64,000 bases of DNA from Streptomyces lichenis (GTDB taxonomy: Bacteria > Actinomycetota > Actinomycetes > Streptomycetales > Streptomycetaceae): assembly GCF_023218175.1 (NCBI RefSeq), contig NZ_JALPTH010000018.1, positions 1 to 64,000 of the forward strand. The letters run 5' to 3'. This document shows, one piece after another, positions 17,396-25,666 of the stretch. Under the pieces are notes generated by a model. The model searched no databases. It saw only the letters and a list, made by a program, of their open reading frames with translations, and was not told the DNA's origin. Position 1 is the stretch's first letter, and the number at the start of each line of letters is the position of its first letter. The position numbers and the translations under genes are program-made.

Positions 17396-17493
17396 GGGAG
17401 TGTCCTTGCGATGGTCGTGGTGGTGGTGGTGGGGCCGGGGGCGGCGGGGGGCAGTCGGCCGGGGTGGGTGCTGGGGCCGGCGGCGGCGGGGGG
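17396..17493. repeat. Direct repeats in the cas11-cas7 gap
   Basis: The 98-bp gap between cas11 and cas7, together with the cas11 3' end, holds a direct repeat: GCAGTCGGCCGGGGTGGGTG (from about 17451) recurs with small changes from about 17491. The plus strand is G-rich, so the mRNA here is C-rich. A local duplication created a spacer inside an otherwise overlapping gene string. Confidence 0.5.
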
Positions 17494-18168
17494 TCAGTCG
17501 GCCGGGGTGGGTGGTGCTGGGGGCGGGGCGTCGGCTGGACGCGGTTCGTGCCAGGCGTGGAACGAGCGGCCCCATTCGCGGCGTACCGTGCCCGCTCCGC
17601 CGGGCCACTGCCAGGTGTAGAGCTGTCCGGCGAGAAGCCCGTAGTCGAGTGGGATCTCCTCACCGCGGAGCAGGACGACCAGGTCCCGCAGCCGCTGGGA
17701 GAGCGCGGTGAGGTCGGGCGCGGCCCCGGCGCGGACCAAGCGCTTGCGGAGGGGTTCATCGACCTGGTCGGGCTGCATCATGCGGCGGACGGAGGCGCCA
17801 AGGCCGGTGGGCCGCTGCCGGTGGTGTGACGGCTGGTGCATCCCGGTACGGCGGGACTGCTGGTGGACGGCCCAGAGGGTGAGGGCGACATGGAGGGCGT
17901 CTTCGGCGCGGGTCAGCTCCTGCTCGCCGAGCGGCCGGTCGCCCTCGGAGGTGCTGTGCAGCTCGCCGGTGTCGATGAGCGTCCAGAGGTCGGGGACCTC
18001 ACCCGCGCCCCGGCCTGCCCCGCGCCGCAGCCGGGCCAGGGCAGCCACGTCCTTCGGATCGTCCCGCAGATAGCCCTGCTGGAAGGTGGTGATGCTGCTG
18101 TGGGCGAGCTTGCTCACCCGCTCGCGGACGGATGCGGAGGCCGTGGGAGGGGCGGAGGGTGTGGTCAT
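17494..18168 (-). CDS. cas11e: Cascade small subunit Cas11e (CasB/Cse2)
   Basis: A 224-residue all-helical small subunit that dimerises along the Cascade belly and stabilises the displaced DNA strand. Recognisable pieces are DPKDVAALARLRRGAGRGAGEVPDLWTLIDTG, RAEDALHVALTLWAVHQQSR and the late DLTALSQRLRDLVVLLRGEEIPLDYGLLAGQLYTWQWPGG. GAAGGTG precedes ATG 18168. The C-terminal HEPRPADAPPPAPPTPAD is a low-complexity tail produced from the local repeats. Confidence 0.92.
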   Translation of the reverse strand: MTTPSAPPTASASVRERVSKLAHSSITTFQQGYLRDDPKDVAALARLRRGAGRGAGEVPDLWTLIDTGELHSTSEGDRPLGEQELTRAEDALHVALTLWAVHQQSRRTGMHQPSHHRQRPTGLGASVRRMMQPDQVDEPLRKRLVRAGAAPDLTALSQRLRDLVVLLRGEEIPLDYGLLAGQLYTWQWPGGAGTVRREWGRSFHAWHEPRPADAPPPAPPTPAD

Positions 18169-18298
18169 ACGGGCACCTTCAGGGTTGAGGGCGGACCGAC
18201 GGGAGGAAGGAGGAGGGAGGGTGGACGGTGAGGGGGGAAGGTAGGCGAGGGGAGGGAGCGGGGCGAGGGGGATGGGGGTGGCGGGCGGCGGGGTGGGC
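18169..18298. other. Purine-biased spacer between cas8e and cas11
   Basis: A 130-bp interval whose plus strand is almost entirely G and A, with many GGG/GGGG runs (about 18180-18290). The operon mRNA here would be pyrimidine-rich, and the non-coding strand could form G-quadruplexes. No open frame with a ribosome site was seen. Confidence 0.45.
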
Positions 18299-20113
18299 TC
18301 ACGCTGGTGTGGGGGCATCGGAGGCGCGGGCGTTCCGCGGTGCCGGGGTACGGGCTTGTGGTGCGCGGGCGGCGGCGGGGGACGTGTCCGGGTCTTCCGC
18401 GTCGTCGCGGTCATCGCGCGCGTAGGGGTGGGCCAGGCACTTGTTGAGAGCCGCGCGGAACCACCGGTCCGCCAAGGCGGAGTTGAGCCACTGAGTGCCG
18501 CCCTGCCGGGTGGGGACGGTCCGGCCCTGCCAGGCGTTGTCACCGGCGTCGGCGATCAGCCGGCCGGCGAGAGGGCTGAGGATGTCGTGCACCTGGCGCT
18601 GCCAGCGGCTCCGGGACTCGGTCGGGTCCTCGGCCTGCCCGAGTTCCCTCAGCCAGTGGCGGTACGGGATCTCCAGGGCGCCGAAGCCCAGGTCGCGGGC
18701 GGTGGCCCGGGGGCCGTCCTCGGAGCTGCCCGTGGCGCGGGCGAGGTTTCCGGCCAGGTCGCCCAGGGCGATGACCGCCTTCTCGGCCTCGTCGGCGGCG
18801 GCTTCGGCCTGTCGGGCGTAGGAGCGATCCTGCTGGTGCAGGAGGACCACGGCCAGGTCCAGATGGTCGTCGGCGATGTCGTCCACCACGGACTGCTGGG
18901 TGCCGTAGACCGCGCCGACGATCCGCGTCCGGATGGGGAAGGTGCGGGGCAGCGCTCCCTCGGTGACCAGGTAGGAGATCCACTCCAGGACGCCGGGGCG
19001 GAGGAACTTGGCGGGCTCGCCGCTCCTGGTGGGCTCTCCCCGGCCCACGACCAGGGCGGCGATGCCCCGCCAGGCGGAGCGGCTCGGGTCGTGTTCGCGT
19101 GGGAGGTATACCAGCGGCTGGAGCAGCTTCTTCTCCTGGGCCTCGCTTCTGCGCCAGAGGCTCATCGGCTCGCGCTTGTGCATATTGCGGGACGGGAGGG
19201 GGTCGCCGTAACCGAGCACCACGCCGTACACCCCGTCCGCGTCATGGTGGAGGCGGAGGCGGCGGGACTGCCAGGTGTAGAGGTCGCGTACGCCGGTGGG
19301 GGGCCGTTCGGCGCCGCCGGGGCCGCAGGGATCGCGGCGCCAGGCCGGGGCGTCGGCGGCGGCGCCACCGTCGGCCACCGGATCCAGGTAGGGGGTGTCG
19401 GGTGCGACCAGGTTCAGCAGCAGCATCTCGCGCAGGTTCGCTCCCTCGGCGAAGACGCCGCCGAGGTTGCCCGCCCAGCCGACTCCGAGCGGATAGACCT
19501 TGCCGCCCTTCACCCGGTCGTCGCCGACCGCGCCGGTCTTGATGCCCGAGGTGTCGTAGGCGTGGGCGTGCACGGTCCAGCGGGCGGCCTCGGCGTAGGT
19601 GAGCCGATCGACGGCCGGCATCCGGGCGCTGAGGAACGGCTCGTTGTTCGGTACGTCGGCGACGATCCGGTTGAGGGAGAAGACGTCGTCAGCGGCGGTG
19701 CGCAGGCCGGTGGTCTGGAAGAAGGGGGTGTGGGGGTGGAGGAGGTCGAAACGGTGGCGGTGCCGGTCGAGATAGGCCTCCACGGGTGCGAAGCACGCGG
19801 GGTCGTCCCAGAGTTCGGCCCAGGCGTCGATGTCCGCCGGCCCGTCGAGGGCGTCATGGGCGACGGCGAGGAGGAGGCGCAGCAGGGCGAACTCCTGGGT
19901 CGGCAGGTCACCGACGATCCGCCGCAGGTCGGCGGCGTGGAGGAAGACCTCGTGAAGGGACAACTCGTCCTGGGAGCCGTCCTGTCGGAGGACGGGGATC
20001 CAGGGCTGGGTGATCAGGTCGAAGGTGGGGGCGGGGTCGGTGGTGGGGTTGGGAGCAGGGTCGGTGGTGAGGTCGGGGTGGGTGTCCACGACGTCCGGTG
20101 TCTGTTCAGGCAC
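18299..20113 (-). CDS. cas8e: Cascade large subunit Cas8e (CasA/Cse1)
   Basis: A 604-residue large subunit that recognises the PAM and recruits Cas3. Conserved blocks: FDLITQPWIPVLRQDGSQDELSLHEVFLHA near residue 30, the Pro/Phe pair in LLHPHTPFFQT, and NLVAPDTPYLDP. YGDPLPSRNMHKREPMSLWRR is also present, with a four-helix C-terminal region from VVDDIADDHLDLAVVLLHQQ onward. The first 28 residues are Asp/Pro/Thr-rich and precede the core. ATG 20113 overlaps the cas3 stop by eight bases, so the two are coupled. An Ala/Arg/Pro-rich tail closes the protein. Confidence 0.95.
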   Translation of the reverse strand: MPEQTPDVVDTHPDLTTDPAPNPTTDPAPTFDLITQPWIPVLRQDGSQDELSLHEVFLHAADLRRIVGDLPTQEFALLRLLLAVAHDALDGPADIDAWAELWDDPACFAPVEAYLDRHRHRFDLLHPHTPFFQTTGLRTAADDVFSLNRIVADVPNNEPFLSARMPAVDRLTYAEAARWTVHAHAYDTSGIKTGAVGDDRVKGGKVYPLGVGWAGNLGGVFAEGANLREMLLLNLVAPDTPYLDPVADGGAAADAPAWRRDPCGPGGAERPPTGVRDLYTWQSRRLRLHHDADGVYGVVLGYGDPLPSRNMHKREPMSLWRRSEAQEKKLLQPLVYLPREHDPSRSAWRGIAALVVGRGEPTRSGEPAKFLRPGVLEWISYLVTEGALPRTFPIRTRIVGAVYGTQQSVVDDIADDHLDLAVVLLHQQDRSYARQAEAAADEAEKAVIALGDLAGNLARATGSSEDGPRATARDLGFGALEIPYRHWLRELGQAEDPTESRSRWQRQVHDILSPLAGRLIADAGDNAWQGRTVPTRQGGTQWLNSALADRWFRAALNKCLAHPYARDDRDDAEDPDTSPAAARAPQARTPAPRNARASDAPTPA

Positions 20114-23087
20114 GGGTCACCTCCAGGCCGTCAGCAGGGCTGTACCTGAGATGGAAGCCTGCCAGGTGGGTCTGACAACGCTCGTCCAGCGGAAGAATCA
20201 GCTGGTCAGCGAGCCAGTGGTTGTCCTTGGCATGCCAGGCGGGGAGATAGAGCTGCTCCAGCTCGGCGATGGCGCGGTCCGCTGTCTCGGCGTAGCTGTA
20301 CTCAGTCGGCAGGCGCAGCGCGCAACTCGCGGCGGTGCGGGCGGAGAAGGGGGGCGGTGCCTGGTCCTGGGACAGATGCAGGCCGGCCCGAACGCGGCCT
20401 CCGCTGTCGGCGGGCAGCCAGGGGAGGGTGGTGAGGCTACCGTCGGCATGCCGCTGGACGACGATGACCTCCAGGCTCTCGCGGCTGTCCCGGACCTGGG
20501 CCCGGCCGTTCGGGGTGTCGTCGGCGTCCCCGACGCCTGCCGTGAGCCAGCCGAACAGCGGTTTGCCGGCCTTTCCGGCCGTGTCGAGCCGGAAGACGGC
20601 GGCGCGTTCGGCTTGGTCGGCGCGGTGGTGCCGGTACGCCTCACGGGCCCGGTCCAGGGCCTCGGCCCAGTCGGCGGGGACGGGTGACTCGTCCGCGTAC
20701 GCCTGCTGGACGAGGGGGCTGATGTCCTCGGGCAGCCGGACCCGGGCTCGGTTCAGGGACGGTCCGGCCAGGTGGGGCAGGAGTGCGGCGGCGGAGCGCA
20801 GCAGGGCGTACTCGCCGTAGACGGCGATCGATCCACGTACCGGAAGGGGCGCGTCGGCCCCCTTCCACTCGGCGTCGTTGAGCAGCCCGGTGAGGAGGCA
20901 GCGGGCGGTACGGAGGCGCTGCGGGCGTTGGCTCTGGCCGGCACCGCGCTGGTGGCGGTGGAGGCGGCCCATCCGTTGGAGCAGCAGATCGACCGGGCAG
21001 AGGTCGGTGGCCAGGAGGTCGAAGTCGATGTCGAGTGACTGCTCGGCGACCTGGCTGGCCACGACGATACGAGGGCCGGGTGGGCGGTCGGTGGTCTTTT
21101 CGGGCGGACCGAAGAGGTCGAGGAGCCCGGCGTCCTTGGCGGAGCGGTCGAGGTCGGTGAAGCGGGAGTGGGCGACGGTGACGCTCGCTTCACCGAAGTG
21201 GGCGCGCAGGGCCTGGGCGGTTTCCAGGACGCGCGGGACGGTGTTGCGTACGACGAGGGCGCAGCCGCCGTCGGCGAGCTCGGTGGCCAGGCGGTCGGTG
21301 AGCGTGCTCAGGTCGTCGCCGAGGTGTTCGAGCAGGACGGCTGTGGAGCGGGCGGAGGGCGCGGGGTCGCGGAGGAGGGGTGCTGCGCCACTGCCGGGGT
21401 TCACGGCGGTGAGCAGGGGATACGCGTCGGTCTGGCCGACTTCCTGGAAGGCGGGGCCGGTTGCGGCGGGGCCGTCTGCGCCGGCGTACGCCTGCACGAG
21501 CTCGCGGCGCCGGGCGGCGGGGAGCGTGGCGGAGAGCACGACGACCGGCACGCGGTAGGCACCGAGCCAGGAGAGCACCCGGTCGAGGTAGACGCTCATA
21601 TAGGTGTCGTAGGCGTGCGCCTCGTCGATGACGACGACCTTGCCGGCGAGGGCGAGGTGCCGCAGGGCGAGGTGGCGGCTCTTCAGCGAGGCGAAGAGGA
21701 GCTGGTCGATGGTGCCTGCGACGAACGAGGCCAGCATCGCCTTCTTGCGGCCGCGCAACCAGGCGTGGGCGACGAGTTCGGGGGCGGCGCGGTCGCCTTG
21801 ATGGGGGCGCGGACGGGGGTGTTGCGACCGGTCCTGATGCTGGTCGGCGTCCAGCTCGACGGCGGCGACGCTTCCGCTTCCGGGCATCAGGTCCGTGAAC
21901 TGCTCGTTGAGGGCGGCCTTGGAGTGGGCGAGGTGAACGGAGTGGCGGGCTCCGTCCGGCAGGGGCAGCCGGTCGATCCAGTCCAGCAGACGGGGGAACA
22001 TGGCGTTTCCGGTGGCCATGGTCGGCAGAGCGAAGAAGACTCCCCCGGCGCCGGAGCGGGCCGCGAAGATCTCCGTCACGGCGAGGGCTGCCTCGGTCTT
22101 GCCCTCGCCCATCGGCGCCTCGATCACCATCAGGCCCGGTACGGGCATGGTGCGGGCCAGTTCCACGGCCGCCTCCTGGACGGGGCGCGCCTTGGCACCC
22201 GGCGGCAGGTCGAAGCGGGATGCGATGAGCTGCTGGGCGTCGCCGAGAGGGTCGGTGGGCGCCCAGGGGGCGGGCAGGTCGAGGCCGCGCCAGGCTGCGG
22301 TGATGCGCTCCTCGTCGGTCCGCGGGACGTCCTCGGGGAAGTAGGGGAAGAGGTCGGGGTTGCTGGCGATCCAGTCGGAGACGATCACCAGCGCGGTGAG
22401 CAGGACTTGGACGGGCTGCGGAAGCTTGACGGTGCGCCACTCGGCCAGCCGGTCGCGTACGCCGTACTCGTCGGCGCAGGCGTCGAGCAGTTCGGCTTGG
22501 ACGGTGTGCCACAGCCGGCGGCTGGGCCCGGGGGTACGGAGGAGTTCGTCGTGGCCGTCGAGGGCGTGGATATGGCCGTGCTCGGGCGGTACGCCGTGGT
22601 GGCCGCCCACGGCGACGGTGAACTGCCCGGTCTGACGGCCGGTCCAGCCGTGCTGCTGCTCCAACCACTCACCGAGCAGTACCTGTCCGGCCAGTCCGTG
22701 GGGCGCGAGTCGGCGGTCGGCGCCCATGGCCTTGTGGGAACGCATGTGGAGGCCGTGTCCGCGCATGCGGTCGGCGAGGTCGGTGAGCCCGTCGAGCTGG
22801 CAGGCGAAGGCGGGTGTCGCCTTGCCGATGTCATGGACGGCGGCCAGCCAGACGACCAGCCGCCGGGCGTCGGCCTCGCCGCGCGGGAGGACGGCGGCGA
22901 TGAGGGCGCGGATTCTGGCAGGCAGCCACGTGTCCCAGAGCAGCCCGGCGACCGCGGCGCTGTCGGCCATGTGCCACCAGAGGGGCAGCCACCCGTCGGT
23001 CCTGCGGTCGTGCTTGGCCCACACTGCTGCGGCGGGCGCGCCGATGCGGCGGCGCAGGGTGGGGTGGGAGTGACCCTCTGTCGTCAT
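20106..23087 (-). CDS. cas3: CRISPR helicase-nuclease Cas3 (I-E)
   Basis: A 993-residue interference effector that nicks and unwinds DNA marked by Cascade. The N-terminal HD nuclease has His39 (WWHMAD), HD at residues 85-86 (AAVHDIGKA) and HH in GGHHGVPPEHGHIH. The SF2 helicase shows Walker A APMGEGKT (324-331), DEAH at 488-491 (VVIDEAHAYD), the SAT motif at 519-521 (VLSATLP) and a late QVAEQSLDIDFDLLATDLCPVDLLLQRMGRLHRH. All catalytic signatures are present and the length is normal. It is the first gene of the eight-gene operon; a 238-bp gap separates it from array 2, which runs the other way. Confidence 0.96.
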   Translation of the reverse strand: MTTEGHSHPTLRRRIGAPAAAVWAKHDRRTDGWLPLWWHMADSAAVAGLLWDTWLPARIRALIAAVLPRGEADARRLVVWLAAVHDIGKATPAFACQLDGLTDLADRMRGHGLHMRSHKAMGADRRLAPHGLAGQVLLGEWLEQQHGWTGRQTGQFTVAVGGHHGVPPEHGHIHALDGHDELLRTPGPSRRLWHTVQAELLDACADEYGVRDRLAEWRTVKLPQPVQVLLTALVIVSDWIASNPDLFPYFPEDVPRTDEERITAAWRGLDLPAPWAPTDPLGDAQQLIASRFDLPPGAKARPVQEAAVELARTMPVPGLMVIEAPMGEGKTEAALAVTEIFAARSGAGGVFFALPTMATGNAMFPRLLDWIDRLPLPDGARHSVHLAHSKAALNEQFTDLMPGSGSVAAVELDADQHQDRSQHPRPRPHQGDRAAPELVAHAWLRGRKKAMLASFVAGTIDQLLFASLKSRHLALRHLALAGKVVVIDEAHAYDTYMSVYLDRVLSWLGAYRVPVVVLSATLPAARRRELVQAYAGADGPAATGPAFQEVGQTDAYPLLTAVNPGSGAAPLLRDPAPSARSTAVLLEHLGDDLSTLTDRLATELADGGCALVVRNTVPRVLETAQALRAHFGEASVTVAHSRFTDLDRSAKDAGLLDLFGPPEKTTDRPPGPRIVVASQVAEQSLDIDFDLLATDLCPVDLLLQRMGRLHRHQRGAGQSQRPQRLRTARCLLTGLLNDAEWKGADAPLPVRGSIAVYGEYALLRSAAALLPHLAGPSLNRARVRLPEDISPLVQQAYADESPVPADWAEALDRAREAYRHHRADQAERAAVFRLDTAGKAGKPLFGWLTAGVGDADDTPNGRAQVRDSRESLEVIVVQRHADGSLTTLPWLPADSGGRVRAGLHLSQDQAPPPFSARTAASCALRLPTEYSYAETADRAIAELEQLYLPAWHAKDNHWLADQLILPLDERCQTHLAGFHLRYSPADGLEVTRA

Positions 23088-23325
23088 GCCAGAGGAATAT
23101 CGTCAAGTGGGTGTGCGGGTACGGCGTTTGGCGAAACTGGGGTGCTTGTCGGCTGTATCGATGCATGATCGCCCGTGGTGTGGCGTGACGGACGTATGCT
23201 GATCGCTTTACCTGGTGATCGGCCGGGCCGAGGAGGAGGGCGTGGGAGCTATGGGCGCTATGTCGCGATCGGCGAAAGTGCGAGGAATCTGGGCCCCGGT
23301 CGGGTAAACGCCCAGGTCGCGCAGC
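23088..23325 (+). promoter_or_regulatory. Leader of CRISPR array 2 / divergent cas3 promoter region
   Basis: A 238-bp intergenic region between cas3 (leftward) and array 2 (rightward). Its right end carries ATCGGCGAAAGT (to 23279), TAAA, and CCCAGGTCGCGCAG (23311-23324) one base before the first repeat. The same blocks occur at the same distances in the leader of array 1. The left part should hold the promoter of the cas operon; I could not fix a -10/-35 pair. Confidence 0.65.
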
Positions 23326-24147
23326 CTGCTTCCCGCACACGCGGGGATGGTCCCTGGTTCGACTACACGATCTGGGAGGTCTTCCACTGCTTCCCGCACA
23401 TGCGGGGATGGTCCCGGGAGACCGTCCCACTTGGCCGTCGGAGCGTTCTGCTTCCCGCGCATGCGGGGATGGTCCCTTGGGGTCTTCGCCGAACATGTTG
23501 AAGCGCTGCTGCTTCCCGCGCATGCGGGGATGGTCCCGTCAAGGACCACGGTGCCACCGGCAACGGCACCTGCTTCCCGTGCATGCGGGGATGGTCCCTA
23601 CCGCGGCGACTGGGCATGGCAGCGACTCAACTGCTTCCCGCGCATGCGGGGATGGTCCCCGCTTGCCCATCCCGATCGAAGAGGTCGTTCGCTGCTTCCC
23701 GCGCATGCGGGGATGGTCCCAGCAGGCGGGTGCGCTCCTGGGGGCGGGCCATCTGCTTCCCGCGCATGCGGGGATGGTCCCGGAGAGCGGGTCATCGACC
23801 TGTGCGCGGGAATCTGCTTCCCGCACACGCGGGGATGGCCCCATCGTCCGCAGCCGACGGAGGGCCTGTGCAGCCTGCTTCCCGCACACGCGGGGATGGC
23901 CCTCCTCACCCTCCTCGGGCCCGGCGCCGCCGGCACTGCTTCCCGCACACGCGGGGATGGCCCCCACCCCGGCGAGACCGACCACCCCGCCGAGGACTGC
24001 TTCCCGCGCACGCGGGGATGGCCCCTGGTCCAGCGCGTACCCGGAGCCAAGTGGGCCCTGCTTCCCGCGCACGCGGGGATAGTCCCGACAACCTGATGGC
24101 CCGGCACAAGCGGCGGTTCTGCTTCCCGCATGTGAGGGGCTGGTCCA
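23326..24147 (+). CRISPR. CRISPR array 2, type I-E, 14 repeats
   Basis: Fourteen 29-nt repeats at an exact 61-nt period with 13 spacers of 32 nt. The repeat begins CTGCTTCCCGC and ends GATGGTCCC or GATGGCCCC. It differs from array 1 in having T instead of C at position 6 (a U-G wobble at the hairpin base) and a different 3' end. The last repeat (24119-24147) is badly decayed, so the leader is on the left. Loop variants sit in blocks: ACAC/ACAT in repeats 1-2, GCAT in 3-8 (with one further change, CGTG, in repeat 5), ACAC with GGCC in 9-11, and GCAC in 12-13. Spacers 4 and 8 translate into protein-family-like motifs. Confidence 0.97.
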
Positions 24148-24149
24148 GG

Positions 24150-24161
24150 CACCAGCTGGTG
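24150..24161. repeat. Palindrome just beyond array 2
   Basis: CACCAGCTGGTG is a perfect 12-bp palindrome three bases after the decayed last repeat. Related pieces (GGACCAGCCTGGTG) follow. It could help end the pre-crRNA; no T run follows. Confidence 0.3.
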
Positions 24162-24228
24162 GCAGGGGACCAGCCTGGTGGGGGCAGTAGGGCGAACCTG
24201 CGCTACGGGATCCTCGACGGAGGGCACC

Positions 24229-25563
24229 TCAGAAGCCTCCGCCGCCGAAGTCGCCGCCTCCGCCGAAGTCGCCGCCGCCGAAGTCGCTGCCTCCGAAGGA
24301 GGAGGAGTCGAAGTCGGCGCCGGAGAAGTCGCCGCCCTCGAAGCCGGCGCCGCCGTAGTCCGCAGCGTAGGCGGGGGTGTGGAGCATCGAGCCGAGCATG
24401 GTGCCGACCAGGAGGCCGGGGAGCAGGCCGCCGCCGAAGTAGCCGCCGGCCCAGGGGCCGTAGGCGGGTCCGGCCTCCCAGTAGGGGCGTCGGCCGTCGG
24501 GGGTGTCCACGGTGCGGGCCATGGGGTCGCGGCCCTCGGCGAGGCGGGTGGCGTCGGCCTGGCAGACGGGGATCTCGCGGGTCTGGCCGCCGGGCGGTGA
24601 CCATTCGACGTCGGTGGTGGACGGGCCGTGGCGTGGGTCGAAGAAGCACGGCGCCCGCCGCTCGGGAAGCGGGCGGCCCTCGCGGCGGGCGGCCAGGACG
24701 GCCAGGGAGAAGCGGCCGTCCTCCAGTGCCTCGGTCACCGCGCGGACGTCCCGGGGGTGCCGCGCCCGGTCCATCAGGGACTTGGCCTGGTCGTAGGAGT
24801 CGAGGGCATGCTCGTAGTCGGCCCGCATGGCGTCGTCGGCGGAGGCCGCGCCGGGGTGGAAGTCGAGGCGGTCGAGCTCTTCGCCGTAGGCGGTGATGTC
24901 CTCGTCCACGACGGTGCGGAGCTTGGCGAGGGCTTCCTGGTCCTCGCGCTCCTGGCGGCGGCGACGGCGGGTGGAGACGGTCAGCGCGGTGGCGCCGGCG
25001 GCCGCGGCGAGGGCGCCGATGGTGATCAGGCCGGCGACGGGGGCCCTGGGGCCGTTGTCCGGGACGCCGCTCCAGGTGCCGGGGGCGGAGCCGCGGGTTT
25101 GGGGCAGGGCCTGGTCGACGAAGTTGTTCAGCTCGGTGTTGGCGTCTGCGCCGGGGGTGCGGACGGAGTTCACCAGGTTGCGGACGGACTGCGTCGGCAT
25201 CACGGCGCGGTCGGAGGCGGCGGCGAAGCGGTCGCCGAGCCGGACGGCGTAGAGGCCGGTGACTCCGGTCTGGGTGCGGAGATTGTTGAGCAGGCCGTCG
25301 GCTGGGAACTGGGCGCTCGCGGGGAGGACGGCGACGAAGAGGGGCTTGTCGGCCTTGGTGATCTTGTCGGCGAGGGCGTCGGCCTGGGCCTTGGAGAGCT
25401 GGTCGGCGGCGTCGGGGTGCACGTACACCGGGCTCTGTTTCAGCGCCCGGGCCACGTCGGACAGATCCGTGGCCTTGGCCCCCGCGCTGGGGGCCAGGGC
25501 CAGGATCAGCAGCAGCGTCAGCCCCGCCAAGGCCGACAGAAGGGTGAACGGCCTGGTCCTCAT
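24229..25563 (-). CDS. Membrane protein with TPM-like extracellular domain and Gly-rich tail
   Basis: A 444-residue envelope protein of unknown role. ATG 25563 gives a signal sequence or anchor (MRTRPFTLLSALAGLTLLLILALAPSAGA). Residues 33-170 (ALKQSPVYVHPDAADQLSKAQADALADKI, LFVAVLPASAQ, TGLYAVRLGDRFAAAS) resemble TPM-type domains of bacterial envelope proteins. One membrane helix lies near 190-212, followed by RRRRR. The cytoplasmic part includes a charged helical region. The last 35 residues are Gly/Phe/Asp repeats (FGGGDFGGGGDFGGGGF) such as many TPM proteins carry. The TPM link is inference from layout. Confidence 0.65.
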   Translation of the reverse strand: MRTRPFTLLSALAGLTLLLILALAPSAGAKATDLSDVARALKQSPVYVHPDAADQLSKAQADALADKITKADKPLFVAVLPASAQFPADGLLNNLRTQTGVTGLYAVRLGDRFAAASDRAVMPTQSVRNLVNSVRTPGADANTELNNFVDQALPQTRGSAPGTWSGVPDNGPRAPVAGLITIGALAAAAGATALTVSTRRRRRQEREDQEALAKLRTVVDEDITAYGEELDRLDFHPGAASADDAMRADYEHALDSYDQAKSLMDRARHPRDVRAVTEALEDGRFSLAVLAARREGRPLPERRAPCFFDPRHGPSTTDVEWSPPGGQTREIPVCQADATRLAEGRDPMARTVDTPDGRRPYWEAGPAYGPWAGGYFGGGLLPGLLVGTMLGSMLHTPAYAADYGGAGFEGGDFSGADFDSSSFGGSDFGGGDFGGGGDFGGGGF

Positions 25564-25666
25564 ACCACCGACAGTACGCCCATGGGAGGTAAAGGGGGGA
25601 TATGGGACCCGGGGAGAGAAACTGTAGAGGCCCACTTCTCGTCGGTCGGATCTTGGACGCAGGCCC

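Noticed and set aside
23355..23376. A GGTTCGA tRNA T-loop-like sequence
   Set aside because: It belongs to a CRISPR spacer and has no surrounding cloverleaf.
23347..24896. Plus- and minus-strand frames through array 2 with repeated FPRMRGWS-type blocks
   Set aside because: They are CRISPR repeat translations continuing into the antisense of the TPM-like gene.
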